Positions 1 through 6,824 of a DNA stretch of 8,578 nt are shown here, in pieces. Every line of letters starts with the position of its first letter. Position 1 is the first letter of the stretch. This DNA comes from JAZGER01 sp036480335 (GTDB lineage: Bacteria; Pseudomonadota; Gammaproteobacteria; DSM-19610): positions 1 to 8,578 of the forward strand of contig JAZGGH010000039.1 in NCBI GenBank assembly GCA_036480335.1. The letters run 5' to 3'. The position numbers and the translations under genes are program-made. The notes beneath the pieces are model-generated. The model worked only from the letters and a program-made list of their open reading frames with translations. It did no database searches and was not told the origin of the DNA.

Positions 1-262
1 CGTTCAGTCCTAACACCATAATAGCCTGGCGTAGATTATCGATTGTTCGTTGCTTGGCATACATAGCAGAATTGGCGATACGTAAAATTTTGGCGGCGAG
101 CGCAGGATCCAGACTAACGACTTCTGCGACCATTGAAAAATCTGCCACAGGATCCTGGCTAATTTCCATTATCCGTATGGCTACACCTGGAGGAGAAGGT
201 AACTCCTTGCAATGTTTCAGGCGTAATTCGAGTTGTTTATCCTTTATAAATAAAGAATCCAT
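1..262 (-). CDS. HDOD domain protein, N-terminal part (runs off the left edge)
   Basis: Reading the minus strand from the ATG at 262-260 gives 87 uninterrupted codons up to the edge. The protein starts MDSLFIKDKQLELRLKHC, then has LPSPPGVAIRIMEIS, VVSLDPALAAKILRIANS and TIDNLRQAIMVLGLN. These are the hallmark N-terminal segments of the HDOD domain (the LPxxP turn, the D-P-A-L-xxKxLRxxNS helix, and the I-x-xxxxAIxxLG helix). HDOD proteins are catalytically degenerate relatives of HD phosphohydrolases, used as output or scaffold modules in bacterial signalling. Other domains (GGDEF, EAL, kinase or none) could follow off-window, so the full architecture is unknown. An AGGA lies 15 nt upstream of the ATG, rather far for a ribosome-binding site; I see no better in-frame start. 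The gene diverges from the copper cluster and has no evident link to it. Confidence 0.86.
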   Translation of the reverse strand, partial: MDSLFIKDKQLELRLKHCKELPSPPGVAIRIMEISQDPVADFSMVAEVVSLDPALAAKILRIANSAMYAKQRTIDNLRQAIMVLGLN

Positions 263-357
263 TAATATTGTCTCGCGTCCTTTTAGCTTATCCCAAAAGC
301 GGCAATTGACTGACTATCTTTAACAATTTGCTGTCAAACGCGGGTTGATCCTTCAGT

Positions 358-421
358 CCTGAGGTTCTCAGGCATCTGGCCGTTAAGCCTTAACAAGGCT
401 TGAATGCGACCCCATACGGGG
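358..421. promoter_or_regulatory. Three consecutive short inverted repeats in the divergent intergenic region
   Basis: Within 64 bases there are three perfect dyads. CCTGAG-GTT-CTCAGG lies at 358-372 (6-bp stem, 3-nt loop). AAGCCTT-AAC-AAGGCTT lies at 385-401 (7-bp stem, 3-nt loop, extendable by one G-T and one T-A pair). CCCC-ATAC-GGGG lies at 410-421 (4-bp stem, 4-nt loop). None is followed by a T-run, so they do not look like terminators. Their position just before the metal-resistance cluster makes operators, or hairpins in a leader RNA of an upstream-starting transcript, the most natural readings. I do not recognise a known copper-regulator box. The rest of 263-437 shows no gene. Confidence 0.55.
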
Positions 422-428
422 CTACTAT
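400..428 (+). promoter_or_regulatory. Candidate promoter of the copper efflux cluster
   Basis: TTGAAT at 400-405 and TACTAT at 423-428 are separated by 17 bases; each matches the sigma-70 hexamer at 4 of 6 positions. The CCCC-ATAC-GGGG dyad (410-421) lies in the spacer and the AAGCCTT dyad overlaps the -35 element. A dyad inside the spacer is the arrangement MerR-family activators such as CueR use, but those promoters normally have 19-20 bp spacers and the arms here do not match the CueR consensus. If this promoter is correct, transcription would start only a few bases before the ATG at 438, giving a nearly leaderless message. Confidence 0.33.
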
Positions 429-437
429 TTGAATTCT

Positions 438-797
438 ATGAATAAATGGTCTAACAGATTTTTACACGCTCTTATTTTGCTGGCGGTTGTCACGCTCCCT
501 ATGCGGGGAGTATTAGCCTCAGTAAAAATGAGCAACGCTTCTGATATGCAACATCAGATGCTGATTGATGGCAGCGCAGAATCGCTGAATGACAGTGGCA
601 CCCTGTCACATTCCTGTGATGACTGTTGTGAAGGTGATTGTGAACGGAGTTGCGTTACTACCTGTACGCACCTCATGCCAGGGCTGCTGCTCGTCGCTCT
701 GGTGACTGCCTCCAGGTACAAGGATGTGTCTGCCACTGTGGTTTTTTATTTTAATTTCGAGCAAACCATCCCTCCTTTATTACAACCTCCAATCTGA
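438..797 (+). CDS. Small secreted Cys-rich protein, putative metal-binding (CopL/DUF2946-like)
   Basis: This is a 119-residue protein with a clear Sec signal peptide: basic residues K3 and R7, a hydrophobic stretch from about residue 9 to 20, and a likely cut after VLA (residue 27). The mature part is short and carries six cysteines at 60, 63, 64, 68, 72 and 76 (CxxCC, then C every four residues), flanked by His39, His58 and His78 and several Met residues (31, 37, 41, 80). A second hydrophobic stretch follows at 79-91, and the tail is proline-rich (PPLLQPPI). The arrangement resembles the small CopL/DUF2946-type proteins that often precede copper-efflux genes, but I place it there by architecture and context, not by a confident family match. 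A TTG at 429 is in frame; I chose ATG 438 because it gives a normal signal peptide. Neither start has a good Shine-Dalgarno sequence. It lies 90 bases ahead of the outer-membrane factor gene, probably in the same operon. Likely role: a periplasmic or membrane-associated Cu/Ag binder or modulator. Confidence 0.72.
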   Translation: MNKWSNRFLHALILLAVVTLPMRGVLASVKMSNASDMQHQMLIDGSAESLNDSGTLSHSCDDCCEGDCERSCVTTCTHLMPGLLLVALVTASRYKDVSATVVFYFNFEQTIPPLLQPPI

Positions 798-876
798 TTA
801 CAGCTAGATCGATGCCAGGCTGTTCCCGTGTCACTTCAGACCCGGTTTCAGAGTTGTTATTTTGCACACTAGCTTT

Positions 877-881
877 GGAGG
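877..881 (+). promoter_or_regulatory. Ribosome-binding site that supports the 888 start of cusC
   Basis: GGAGG ends six bases before the ATG at 888. It is the strongest Shine-Dalgarno on the plus strand of this cluster and argues for the longer form of the protein over the internal ATG at 924. Confidence 0.75.
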
Positions 882-887
882 ATTTCC

Positions 888-2186
888 ATGTATACATCCT
901 GTAAAAAAGACAGGCAGTTGCCGATGAAAAAACCAGTCGTTATGTGTTGCCTGATATCGGCAATGCTCTTGCCGGTTAGCCAACTTTATGCCGATTTAAC
1001 GCTGCCTGTTGTCGAAAGTCTGGCGTTAAACGATGACCCGGGAGTAGCCGCTAGCCAGGCGCGGTCACTCGCCCTGAGTGAGGCAGCTATTGCAGAGGGG
1101 CAATTATCAGATCCAAAACTCAAGTTTGGGGTTTACAATTTACCCCTGGACAATTTTGAACTCGACAGAGAACCAACAACGCAGGTGCGCCTGGGGCTGC
1201 AGCAAACGTTTCCTCGTGGTCAAACTCGGCGGTATAAACAGGAGCTCGCTCAATGGAATGCGACTGCAGAGCAGCACCTTACTGAAAATAAACGACGCAA
1301 AGTACTTCGTGATGTGCGTGGTTACTACCTGGAACTGTATTATCAGAGCAGAGCGGGGCAGGTAATCGATGAGACACGCACCTTGTTTGCTCAGCTAGTC
1401 GATATAACAAGGGCGCATTATGCCACTGGTCGAGTCAGTCAGCAGGATGTATTACGTGCATCACTGGAGTTGTCGCGCCTCGATGATCTCCATACAAAAA
1501 TCCGCAACGAAGAAGAAAAAAATCGCGCCTCTTTGGCTAAATGGATCGGCGATGCCGCTATGCAGCCGATTGAGATGCGGTTTCCTGATCTTCCTGAGCT
1601 ACCTGAACAGGAAGGTTTGGGGCTTGCCTTACCAGAGCATCCGTTGATTCGAGCCGAAACTGCGCGTATCGAATCATTCAATCAGGGGATCCGCATTGCG
1701 CGTGAACAGTACAAGCCTGGTTGGACGGCAGGACTAGAATACAGAAAACGTTTCGGTAATGACCCTGGAGGTGATGAGCGTGCTGACATGATGGCGGCGA
1801 TGGTAAGCCTCGATTTGCCTTTGTTTGTTGCCAATCGTCAGGACCGACAGTTTGCTGCTAGCCAAAGGCGGGCAGAAGCGGCACACTTGACGCGGTCTGA
1901 TCGCTTGCGTGAATTACAGGCTCTGCTTGATAGTGATTATGCCAGCTGGCATCGGCTTGGAGAGCGGTCTGATCTGTATGACAGGCAATTACTCCAGGAA
2001 GCCCGTGCGAATTCCCAGGCATCATTAAAATCCTATCAGTCAGGTGTTACTGAGTTCACGGCATTGATGCGAGCGCGTATCACTGAACTGGATGTGCGAC
2101 TCGATGGCTTGCGCATCCTGACTGATCGCGCAAAAGCTCAGGCGCGTCTTCTTTACCTTGCAGGATCTAGTCATGAAAAAATCTAG
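888..2186 (+). CDS. cusC: TolC-family outer-membrane efflux protein (CusC/CzcC type)
   Basis: A 432-residue outer-membrane channel component of a tripartite metal efflux pump; it accepts substrate from the RND pump and adaptor and conducts it through the outer membrane. The protein shows two long helical OEP halves (about residues 40-215 and 235-425). The first includes SDPKLKFGVYNLPLD and the LQQTFPRGQTRR turn typical of CzcC/CusC proteins. A signal peptide ends near LYA-D (residue 35/36). There is no lipobox, unlike E. coli CusC, which is a lipoprotein. The start at 888 has an excellent GGAGG at 877-881 with six bases of spacing. An in-frame ATG at 924 would give a more standard short signal peptide (MKKPVVMCC...) but has a weaker ribosome site. 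The 3' end overlaps the next gene by 14 bases. Specificity for Cu/Ag is inferred from the neighbouring pump, since the channel itself does not show it. Confidence 0.9.
   Translation: MYTSCKKDRQLPMKKPVVMCCLISAMLLPVSQLYADLTLPVVESLALNDDPGVAASQARSLALSEAAIAEGQLSDPKLKFGVYNLPLDNFELDREPTTQVRLGLQQTFPRGQTRRYKQELAQWNATAEQHLTENKRRKVLRDVRGYYLELYYQSRAGQVIDETRTLFAQLVDITRAHYATGRVSQQDVLRASLELSRLDDLHTKIRNEEEKNRASLAKWIGDAAMQPIEMRFPDLPELPEQEGLGLALPEHPLIRAETARIESFNQGIRIAREQYKPGWTAGLEYRKRFGNDPGGDERADMMAAMVSLDLPLFVANRQDRQFAASQRRAEAAHLTRSDRLRELQALLDSDYASWHRLGERSDLYDRQLLQEARANSQASLKSYQSGVTEFTALMRARITELDVRLDGLRILTDRAKAQARLLYLAGSSHEKI
2162..2165 (+). promoter_or_regulatory. Ribosome-binding site of cusB, inside the end of cusC
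   Basis: AGGA lies seven bases before ATG 2173, within the last codons of cusC. It fixes the cusB start at the ATG and not at the in-frame TTG at 2158, which would add five residues in front of a normal signal peptide. The overlap implies translational coupling. Confidence 0.65.
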
Positions 2187-3615
2187 TTTTGAATATTTAA
2201 CCGCTAGCATCCTGATGCTGTTTCTTATGCTTCCTGCTGCCTCAGCAGAACAGCATGAAAAGGCAATACTCTACTGGGTTGCGCCAATGGACCCGAATTA
2301 CCAACGGGACAAACCGGGTAAATCTCCAATGGGCATGGCGCTAGTGCCTGTGTATGCAAATGATAGTGATCCTGGCAGCATTAAAATTTCGCCCGCTGTT
2401 GTTCAAAACCTGGGAGTGAGGACGGCGATAGCCGAACAGACGCGTCTCTGGCGTGGGATCGACACAGTAGGCTATGTTGATTTTGATGAATCCAGATTGA
2501 GTCATATTCATTTGCGTACAGAAGGCTGGATCGAAAAACTATATGTTACCTCTGTAGGCGAGCGGGTGAAAAAAAACCAGCGTCTACTCGATATTTTTTC
2601 ACCCGACCTGGTGAATGCACAGGAAGAATATATTCAGGCCTTAAAGATAAATAACACGGGTATGATGCAGGCATCAAAGGACCGCCTGGCGGCGTTGGGT
2701 ATCCCTGCTAATCAAATAAAACGCTTAAAAAAAACACGCCGCGCACAACAAACGATAGCCATCTATGCACCCCAGAATGGGGTCGTCTCAACATTGCCAG
2801 TACGTGAAGGTATGTACATCAAACCAGCTACTCGTATTATGAGTCTGGCGGATCTTTCCAGTGTTTGGCTATTAGCCGAAGTTTTTGAAAGACAGTCCGA
2901 TTGGGTAAAGGAGGGGCATCGCGCCGAGGTTCGTTTAGCCTATTTGCCGGGTCGAAAATGGGAAGGTAACGTCGAATATATTTATCCGAGCCTGGACCCT
3001 GTCACCCGGACGTTAAAAGTACGCCTGCGTTTTGAGAACGCTGACGAAGCATTGAAGCCTAATATGTATGCCAATGTAAAGATATTTGGTGGCCCGAAAG
3101 ATGACGCGATTGTTATTCCAGTCGAAGCATTAATTCGTACTGGGCGCGATGCTCGCGTCGTGTTGGCGCTGGGCGAGGGTCGTTATGCGAGTCAGCAGGT
3201 AATAGCCGGGATAGAAAGTGGTGACTGGGTGGAAATAGTAAACGGGATTTCTCCAGGCGATCAAGTTGTTGTATCAGGGCAGTTTCTTATCGATTCAGAA
3301 GCGAATCTCAAAGCCAGTGTGCGGCGTTTGGTCGAGCCTGAATCAAAGTCCACAGAAACGAAGCTAAAAGTAACTATCGTTGGCACTGGAGAACTAAAAG
3401 CCATTGACCTGGAAGCAGGAACGATTAATCTCGCACATGAGGCTATTTCAGCATTGAACTGGCCAGCCATGCAAATGGATTTTCAGATACAGGCAGGCAT
3501 CATGCCGTCCTCTCTGAAGACGGGTGACACGGTTGAGTTTACGCTAGTGCAGGATGCTGATGGATTTATTATCAGCGAGATTGCGAGCGTCAAAAAAATG
3601 GATCCAGAACCATGA
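2173..3615 (+). CDS. cusB: Membrane fusion protein of Cu/Ag efflux pump with fused C-terminal CusF-like domain (CusB-CusF)
   Basis: A 480-residue periplasmic adaptor joining the RND pump to the outer-membrane channel. Residues 1-25 form a signal peptide ending ASA. Residues 34-61 are a heavy-metal-binding segment (YWVAPMDPNY, then DKPGKSPMGMALVPVY), with Met39, Met53 and Met55 as likely ligands, as in CusB. The barrel-sandwich hybrid follows, with its halves at about 105-140 and 195-225, separated by a helical hairpin; then the beta-barrel (about 222-302) and a membrane-proximal domain to about 385. Residues about 398-475 form a CusF-like domain. His422, Trp430, Met433 and Met435 match CusF ligands H36, W44, M47 and M49 of E. 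coli in identity and spacing, within the motif WPAMQM. E. coli keeps CusF as a separate protein; fused forms are known (SilB of Cupriavidus). The fusion should deliver Cu(I)/Ag(I) directly to the pump. The stop overlaps the next start as ATGA. Confidence 0.95.
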   Translation: MKKSSFEYLTASILMLFLMLPAASAEQHEKAILYWVAPMDPNYQRDKPGKSPMGMALVPVYANDSDPGSIKISPAVVQNLGVRTAIAEQTRLWRGIDTVGYVDFDESRLSHIHLRTEGWIEKLYVTSVGERVKKNQRLLDIFSPDLVNAQEEYIQALKINNTGMMQASKDRLAALGIPANQIKRLKKTRRAQQTIAIYAPQNGVVSTLPVREGMYIKPATRIMSLADLSSVWLLAEVFERQSDWVKEGHRAEVRLAYLPGRKWEGNVEYIYPSLDPVTRTLKVRLRFENADEALKPNMYANVKIFGGPKDDAIVIPVEALIRTGRDARVVLALGEGRYASQQVIAGIESGDWVEIVNGISPGDQVVVSGQFLIDSEANLKASVRRLVEPESKSTETKLKVTIVGTGELKAIDLEAGTINLAHEAISALNWPAMQMDFQIQAGIMPSSLKTGDTVEFTLVQDADGFIISEIASVKKMDPEP

Positions 3616-6600
3616 TCGCGCAACTGATCACCTGGTCAGTGAAAAACCGTGTTCTGATTTTGCTATTAACCGCATTTCTGGTGGCCTGGGGACTGTACGC
3701 GGTTAAAAATACCCCTTTGGATGCGATTCCTGATTTATCAGATGTGCAGGTTATCGTGAAAACCACGTTTCCTGGGCAGTCACCCCAGGTTGTAGAAGAT
3801 CAAATTACCTACCCAATGACGACGGCTATGCTATCCGTGCCTAAAGCGGTGACTGTTCGTGGCTACTCATTTTTTGGTGATTCTTACGTGTACATCATTT
3901 TTGAAGATGGCACGGATCCCTACTGGGCACGTACCCGTGTCCTCGAATATCTCAGTCAGGTAACGAGTAAATTACCGCCACAGGCAAGACCGGAATTAGG
4001 ACCAGATGCCACGGGTGTTGGCTGGGTTTATGAATATGCGTTGGTTGATCGCAGTGGTAATCATGACCTGTCACAACTGCGTAGTTTGCAGGACTGGTTT
4101 CTTAAATATGAATTACAAACCGTCCACGGGGTTTCGGAGGTTGCCACCATCGGCGGCATGGTTAAACAATATCAGGTGGTTCTCGATCCAGATAAATTAC
4201 GTGCCTACAATTTACCGCTATCGACAATTCGCTCGGCGATTCAACGAGGTAACAAGGAAGTGGGTGGCTCAGTCATTGAGCTGGCCGAAGCTGAGTATAT
4301 GGTGCGTGCAACTGGATATATTAGCGGGCTGGAGGACCTTCGTAGTATCCCTCTGGGAGTCAATAAGCAAGGCACACCGATCTTGCTTGAAGATGTCGCA
4401 CACATTCGTCTTGGCCCACAGTTACGGCGTGGAATTGCAGAGCTTGATGGCGAGGGTGAAGTGGTTGGCGGGATTATCATTATGCGCTTCGGCGAAAATG
4501 CCATGAGTACGATCAAGGGCGTCAAGGAAAAATTGAAAACACTGTCACGCAGCTTGCCAGAGGGTGTTGAGATTGTTGAAACCTACGACCGTTCATCCTT
4601 GATTGAACGCGCGGTAAAAACTCTCAGTGGGAAATTGATCGAAGAGTTTCTGATCGTTGCACTGGTTTGTGCGGTATTTTTGTTCCACCTGCGATCTGCA
4701 CTGGTTATTGTTATCTCATTACCGATAGGCATTCTGATCGCCTTTATCTTTATGCAGCGGCTGGGAATCAATGCCAATATTATGTCATTAGGCGGTATCG
4801 CTATCGCTATAGGAGCGATGGTGGACGCCGCTATTGTTATGTTAGAAAACGTCCATAAACATTTTGAAAAGGCTGAAATTACCGACGAAAATCGCTGGGA
4901 AATTATTCGTCAGGCGGCAGTAGAGGTTGGGCCAGCATTATTTTTCTCCCTGTTGATTATCACCCTGAGTTTTTTACCCGTGTTTACTCTCGAGGCACAG
5001 GAAGGTCGACTGTTTGCGCCGCTAGCCTATACTAAAACATTTGCTATGGCAGCAGCAGCCGGCTTGTCAGTGACTCTGGTGCCTGTGCTCATGGGGTATT
5101 TCGTCCGCGGTCGTATTACACCAGAACGCAAAAATCCGGTAAACCGGTTTTTAATTGCGCTCTACCGACCTGTGATTAATCGGGTGCTAAAAATTCCAAA
5201 AACCGTATTGGCATTAGCGCTGATTCTAGTTGCTATTGGATTATGGCCCATGACGCAGTTAGGTACGGAATTTATGCCTGACCTGGATGAAGGCGATCTA
5301 CTCTACATGCCCAGTGCTTTTCCTGCTGTTTCTATCGGTAAGGCGCAGGAGTTATTGCAACAAACCGATAAGCTGATTCGAACGGTTCCGGAAGTCAAAC
5401 GCGTGTTTGGTAAAATTGGTCGTGCGGAAACGGCGACTGATCCAGCGCCCTTAACTATGGTAGAAACAACTATACAACTCAAACCACGCGATGAATGGCG
5501 CCCTGGCCTGACTATCGAAAAATTAAAGCAAGAGTTGAATAGTCGAGTGCAAATTCCTGGCTTAACCAATGCCTGGGTTATGCCCATTAAAAACCGCATT
5601 GACATGCTGGCGACTGGAATAAAAACACCCGTTGGCGTAAAGATTGCTGGCCCAAATCTGGAAGAAATACAGAAAATTGGCAAGCGCATTGAGGAAGTGT
5701 TGAAAGATGTACCCGGCACAGTTTCAGTTTACTCAGAACGAGTAGCTGGTGGGCGTTACATCACTGTTGACATTAACCGCAGGGCAGCCGCTCGTTTCGC
5801 ACTGAATATTGCCGATGTACAGGAAGTGATTAGCACGGCGGTCGGTGGTATGGGCGTCGCTGAAACTGTCGAAGGACTGGAACGCTATCCTGTGAATATC
5901 CGCTACCCACGTGATGTGCGTGACTCTCTGGAAAAGCTGCGAAATTTACCTGTCATCACCCCGGCTGGTGCACATATTCCTCTGGCAGAGGTTGCAGACG
6001 TGCGCATTGAGAGTGGGCCAGGCATGATTAAAACAGAAAATGCACGACTCAATGGTTGGGTTTATATTGATATAGACGCTCGTGATCTTGGCTCATACGT
6101 TATAGAGGCACAGCGCATCGTTGCAGCACAGGTTAAATTACCTACAGGCTATTCGATTACCTGGTCAGGGCAATACGAATACATGTTGCGGGCGAAAGAG
6201 CGCCTGTCCGCTGTAGTGCCAGCAACTCTGGCAGTTATCATATTACTGCTCTACCTGAACTTTAGAAGCATCACTGAAGTTTTGATTATCATCGGTACCT
6301 TGCCTATGGCCTTAATCGGTGGCTTCTGGTTGATCTACCTGCTCGACTACAACCTGTCAGTTGCTGTGGGCGTCGGCTTTATCGCGCTTGCAGGTGTTGC
6401 CGTAGAGATCGGAGTGCTCATGCTCGTCTATCTCAATCAGGCTCTGCAACAACAGAGACAGAAAGCTAAAAAAGAGCAGCGCCGTCTTACCCGGAGTGAT
6501 ATCAATAGAGCAGTTATCAATGGGGCATTACTCCGCGTAAGACCAATCATGATGACAGTCACTGCGATCATTGCCGGCCTGCTACCTATCATGTTAGGCG

Positions 6601-6731
6601 GAGGAACTGGATCAGAAGTCATGCGACGAATTGCAGCGCCGATGGTTGGCGGAATGGTGACAGCTACTCTGTTAACACTGGTGGTTATTCCGGCGGTATT
6701 TTTGATTTGGAAGCAGCAGGCAGTCGAATAA
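3612..6731 (+). CDS. cusA: Cu(I)/Ag(I) efflux RND transporter (CusA type)
   Basis: A 1039-residue proton-driven inner-membrane pump of the heavy-metal efflux RND family, full length (E. coli CusA is 1047). Membrane segments occur near residue 12-30, in two blocks of helices around 335-545, and around 865-1030, with large periplasmic loops between. Substrate type can be read from the metal site. Met566, Met616 and Met665 (contexts DEGDLLYM, PLTMVETT and RIDMLATGIK) correspond to E. coli M573, M623 and M672 with a constant offset of seven. The accessory charged residues of that site (E567, D617, E625, R669 and K678 in E. coli numbering) are also present. This is the monovalent-copper/silver signature, not the CzcA one. 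Asp405 in GAMVDAAIVMLEN is the expected proton-relay aspartate. The C-terminal half has the conserved LRVRPIMMTV and GTGSEVMRRIAAPMVGGM segments. The start overlaps the cusB stop by four bases, and no separate cusF follows because the domain is fused to cusB. Confidence 0.96.
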   Translation: MIAQLITWSVKNRVLILLLTAFLVAWGLYAVKNTPLDAIPDLSDVQVIVKTTFPGQSPQVVEDQITYPMTTAMLSVPKAVTVRGYSFFGDSYVYIIFEDGTDPYWARTRVLEYLSQVTSKLPPQARPELGPDATGVGWVYEYALVDRSGNHDLSQLRSLQDWFLKYELQTVHGVSEVATIGGMVKQYQVVLDPDKLRAYNLPLSTIRSAIQRGNKEVGGSVIELAEAEYMVRATGYISGLEDLRSIPLGVNKQGTPILLEDVAHIRLGPQLRRGIAELDGEGEVVGGIIIMRFGENAMSTIKGVKEKLKTLSRSLPEGVEIVETYDRSSLIERAVKTLSGKLIEEFLIVALVCAVFLFHLRSALVIVISLPIGILIAFIFMQRLGINANIMSLGGIAIAIGAMVDAAIVMLENVHKHFEKAEITDENRWEIIRQAAVEVGPALFFSLLIITLSFLPVFTLEAQEGRLFAPLAYTKTFAMAAAAGLSVTLVPVLMGYFVRGRITPERKNPVNRFLIALYRPVINRVLKIPKTVLALALILVAIGLWPMTQLGTEFMPDLDEGDLLYMPSAFPAVSIGKAQELLQQTDKLIRTVPEVKRVFGKIGRAETATDPAPLTMVETTIQLKPRDEWRPGLTIEKLKQELNSRVQIPGLTNAWVMPIKNRIDMLATGIKTPVGVKIAGPNLEEIQKIGKRIEEVLKDVPGTVSVYSERVAGGRYITVDINRRAAARFALNIADVQEVISTAVGGMGVAETVEGLERYPVNIRYPRDVRDSLEKLRNLPVITPAGAHIPLAEVADVRIESGPGMIKTENARLNGWVYIDIDARDLGSYVIEAQRIVAAQVKLPTGYSITWSGQYEYMLRAKERLSAVVPATLAVIILLLYLNFRSITEVLIIIGTLPMALIGGFWLIYLLDYNLSVAVGVGFIALAGVAVEIGVLMLVYLNQALQQQRQKAKKEQRRLTRSDINRAVINGALLRVRPIMMTVTAIIAGLLPIMLGGGTGSEVMRRIAAPMVGGMVTATLLTLVVIPAVFLIWKQQAVE

Positions 6732-6767
6732 GAATGTTTGATGCGATTTTCTCTGTTGTTTCAGGAT

Positions 6768-6807
6768 TGGCACCTCCGGATTGAGGTGCCAGTAAAGGGT
6801 AAACCCT
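6768..6807. terminator. Hairpin pair between convergent genes, possible weak terminator
   Basis: TGGCACCTC (6768-6776) pairs perfectly with GAGGTGCCA (6783-6791) across a 6-base loop, a 9-bp GC-rich stem. A second small dyad AGGG-TAAA-CCCT lies at 6796-6807. The location, 36 bases after the cusA stop and 33 bases after the end of the facing minus-strand gene, suits a shared terminator. However, neither strand has a T-run after the stem, so intrinsic termination would be weak; it could instead protect 3' ends. The rest of 6732-6824 is empty. Confidence 0.45.
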
Positions 6808-6824
6808 GTTAGATTGTGATCGGC

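Noticed and set aside
54..323. Plus-strand open frame of 89 codons
   Set aside because: It is antisense to the HDOD gene, has no recognisable domain, and its composition fits a shadow of the minus-strand frame.
306..337. Facing TTGACT (plus) and TTGACA (minus) boxes in the intergenic region
   Set aside because: The TTGACA on the minus strand (337-332) would suit the HDOD gene, but no acceptable -10 hexamer lies 16-18 bases away; the plus-strand TTGACT also lacks a partner. Not supported as promoters.
410..421. CueR-type operator
   Set aside because: The dyad lies in a promoter spacer as a MerR-family site would, but the arms do not match the CueR consensus and the better spacer is 17 bases, not 19-20.
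429..437. TTG start three codons before the ATG of the Cys-rich protein
   Set aside because: It adds nothing to the signal peptide, has no better ribosome site, and overlaps the candidate -10 region.
802..873. AGCTAG and CTAGCT inverted pair around the gap before cusC
   Set aside because: Only six bases with about 60 bases between; expected by chance and with no further symmetry.
4006..4506. 166-codon open frame inside cusA in another frame
   Set aside because: It is fully inside a well-conserved RND pump gene and has no recognisable features of its own.
5303..5719. 138-codon minus-strand frame inside cusA
   Set aside because: Antisense shadow of the pump's metal-site region; no start signal or domain.
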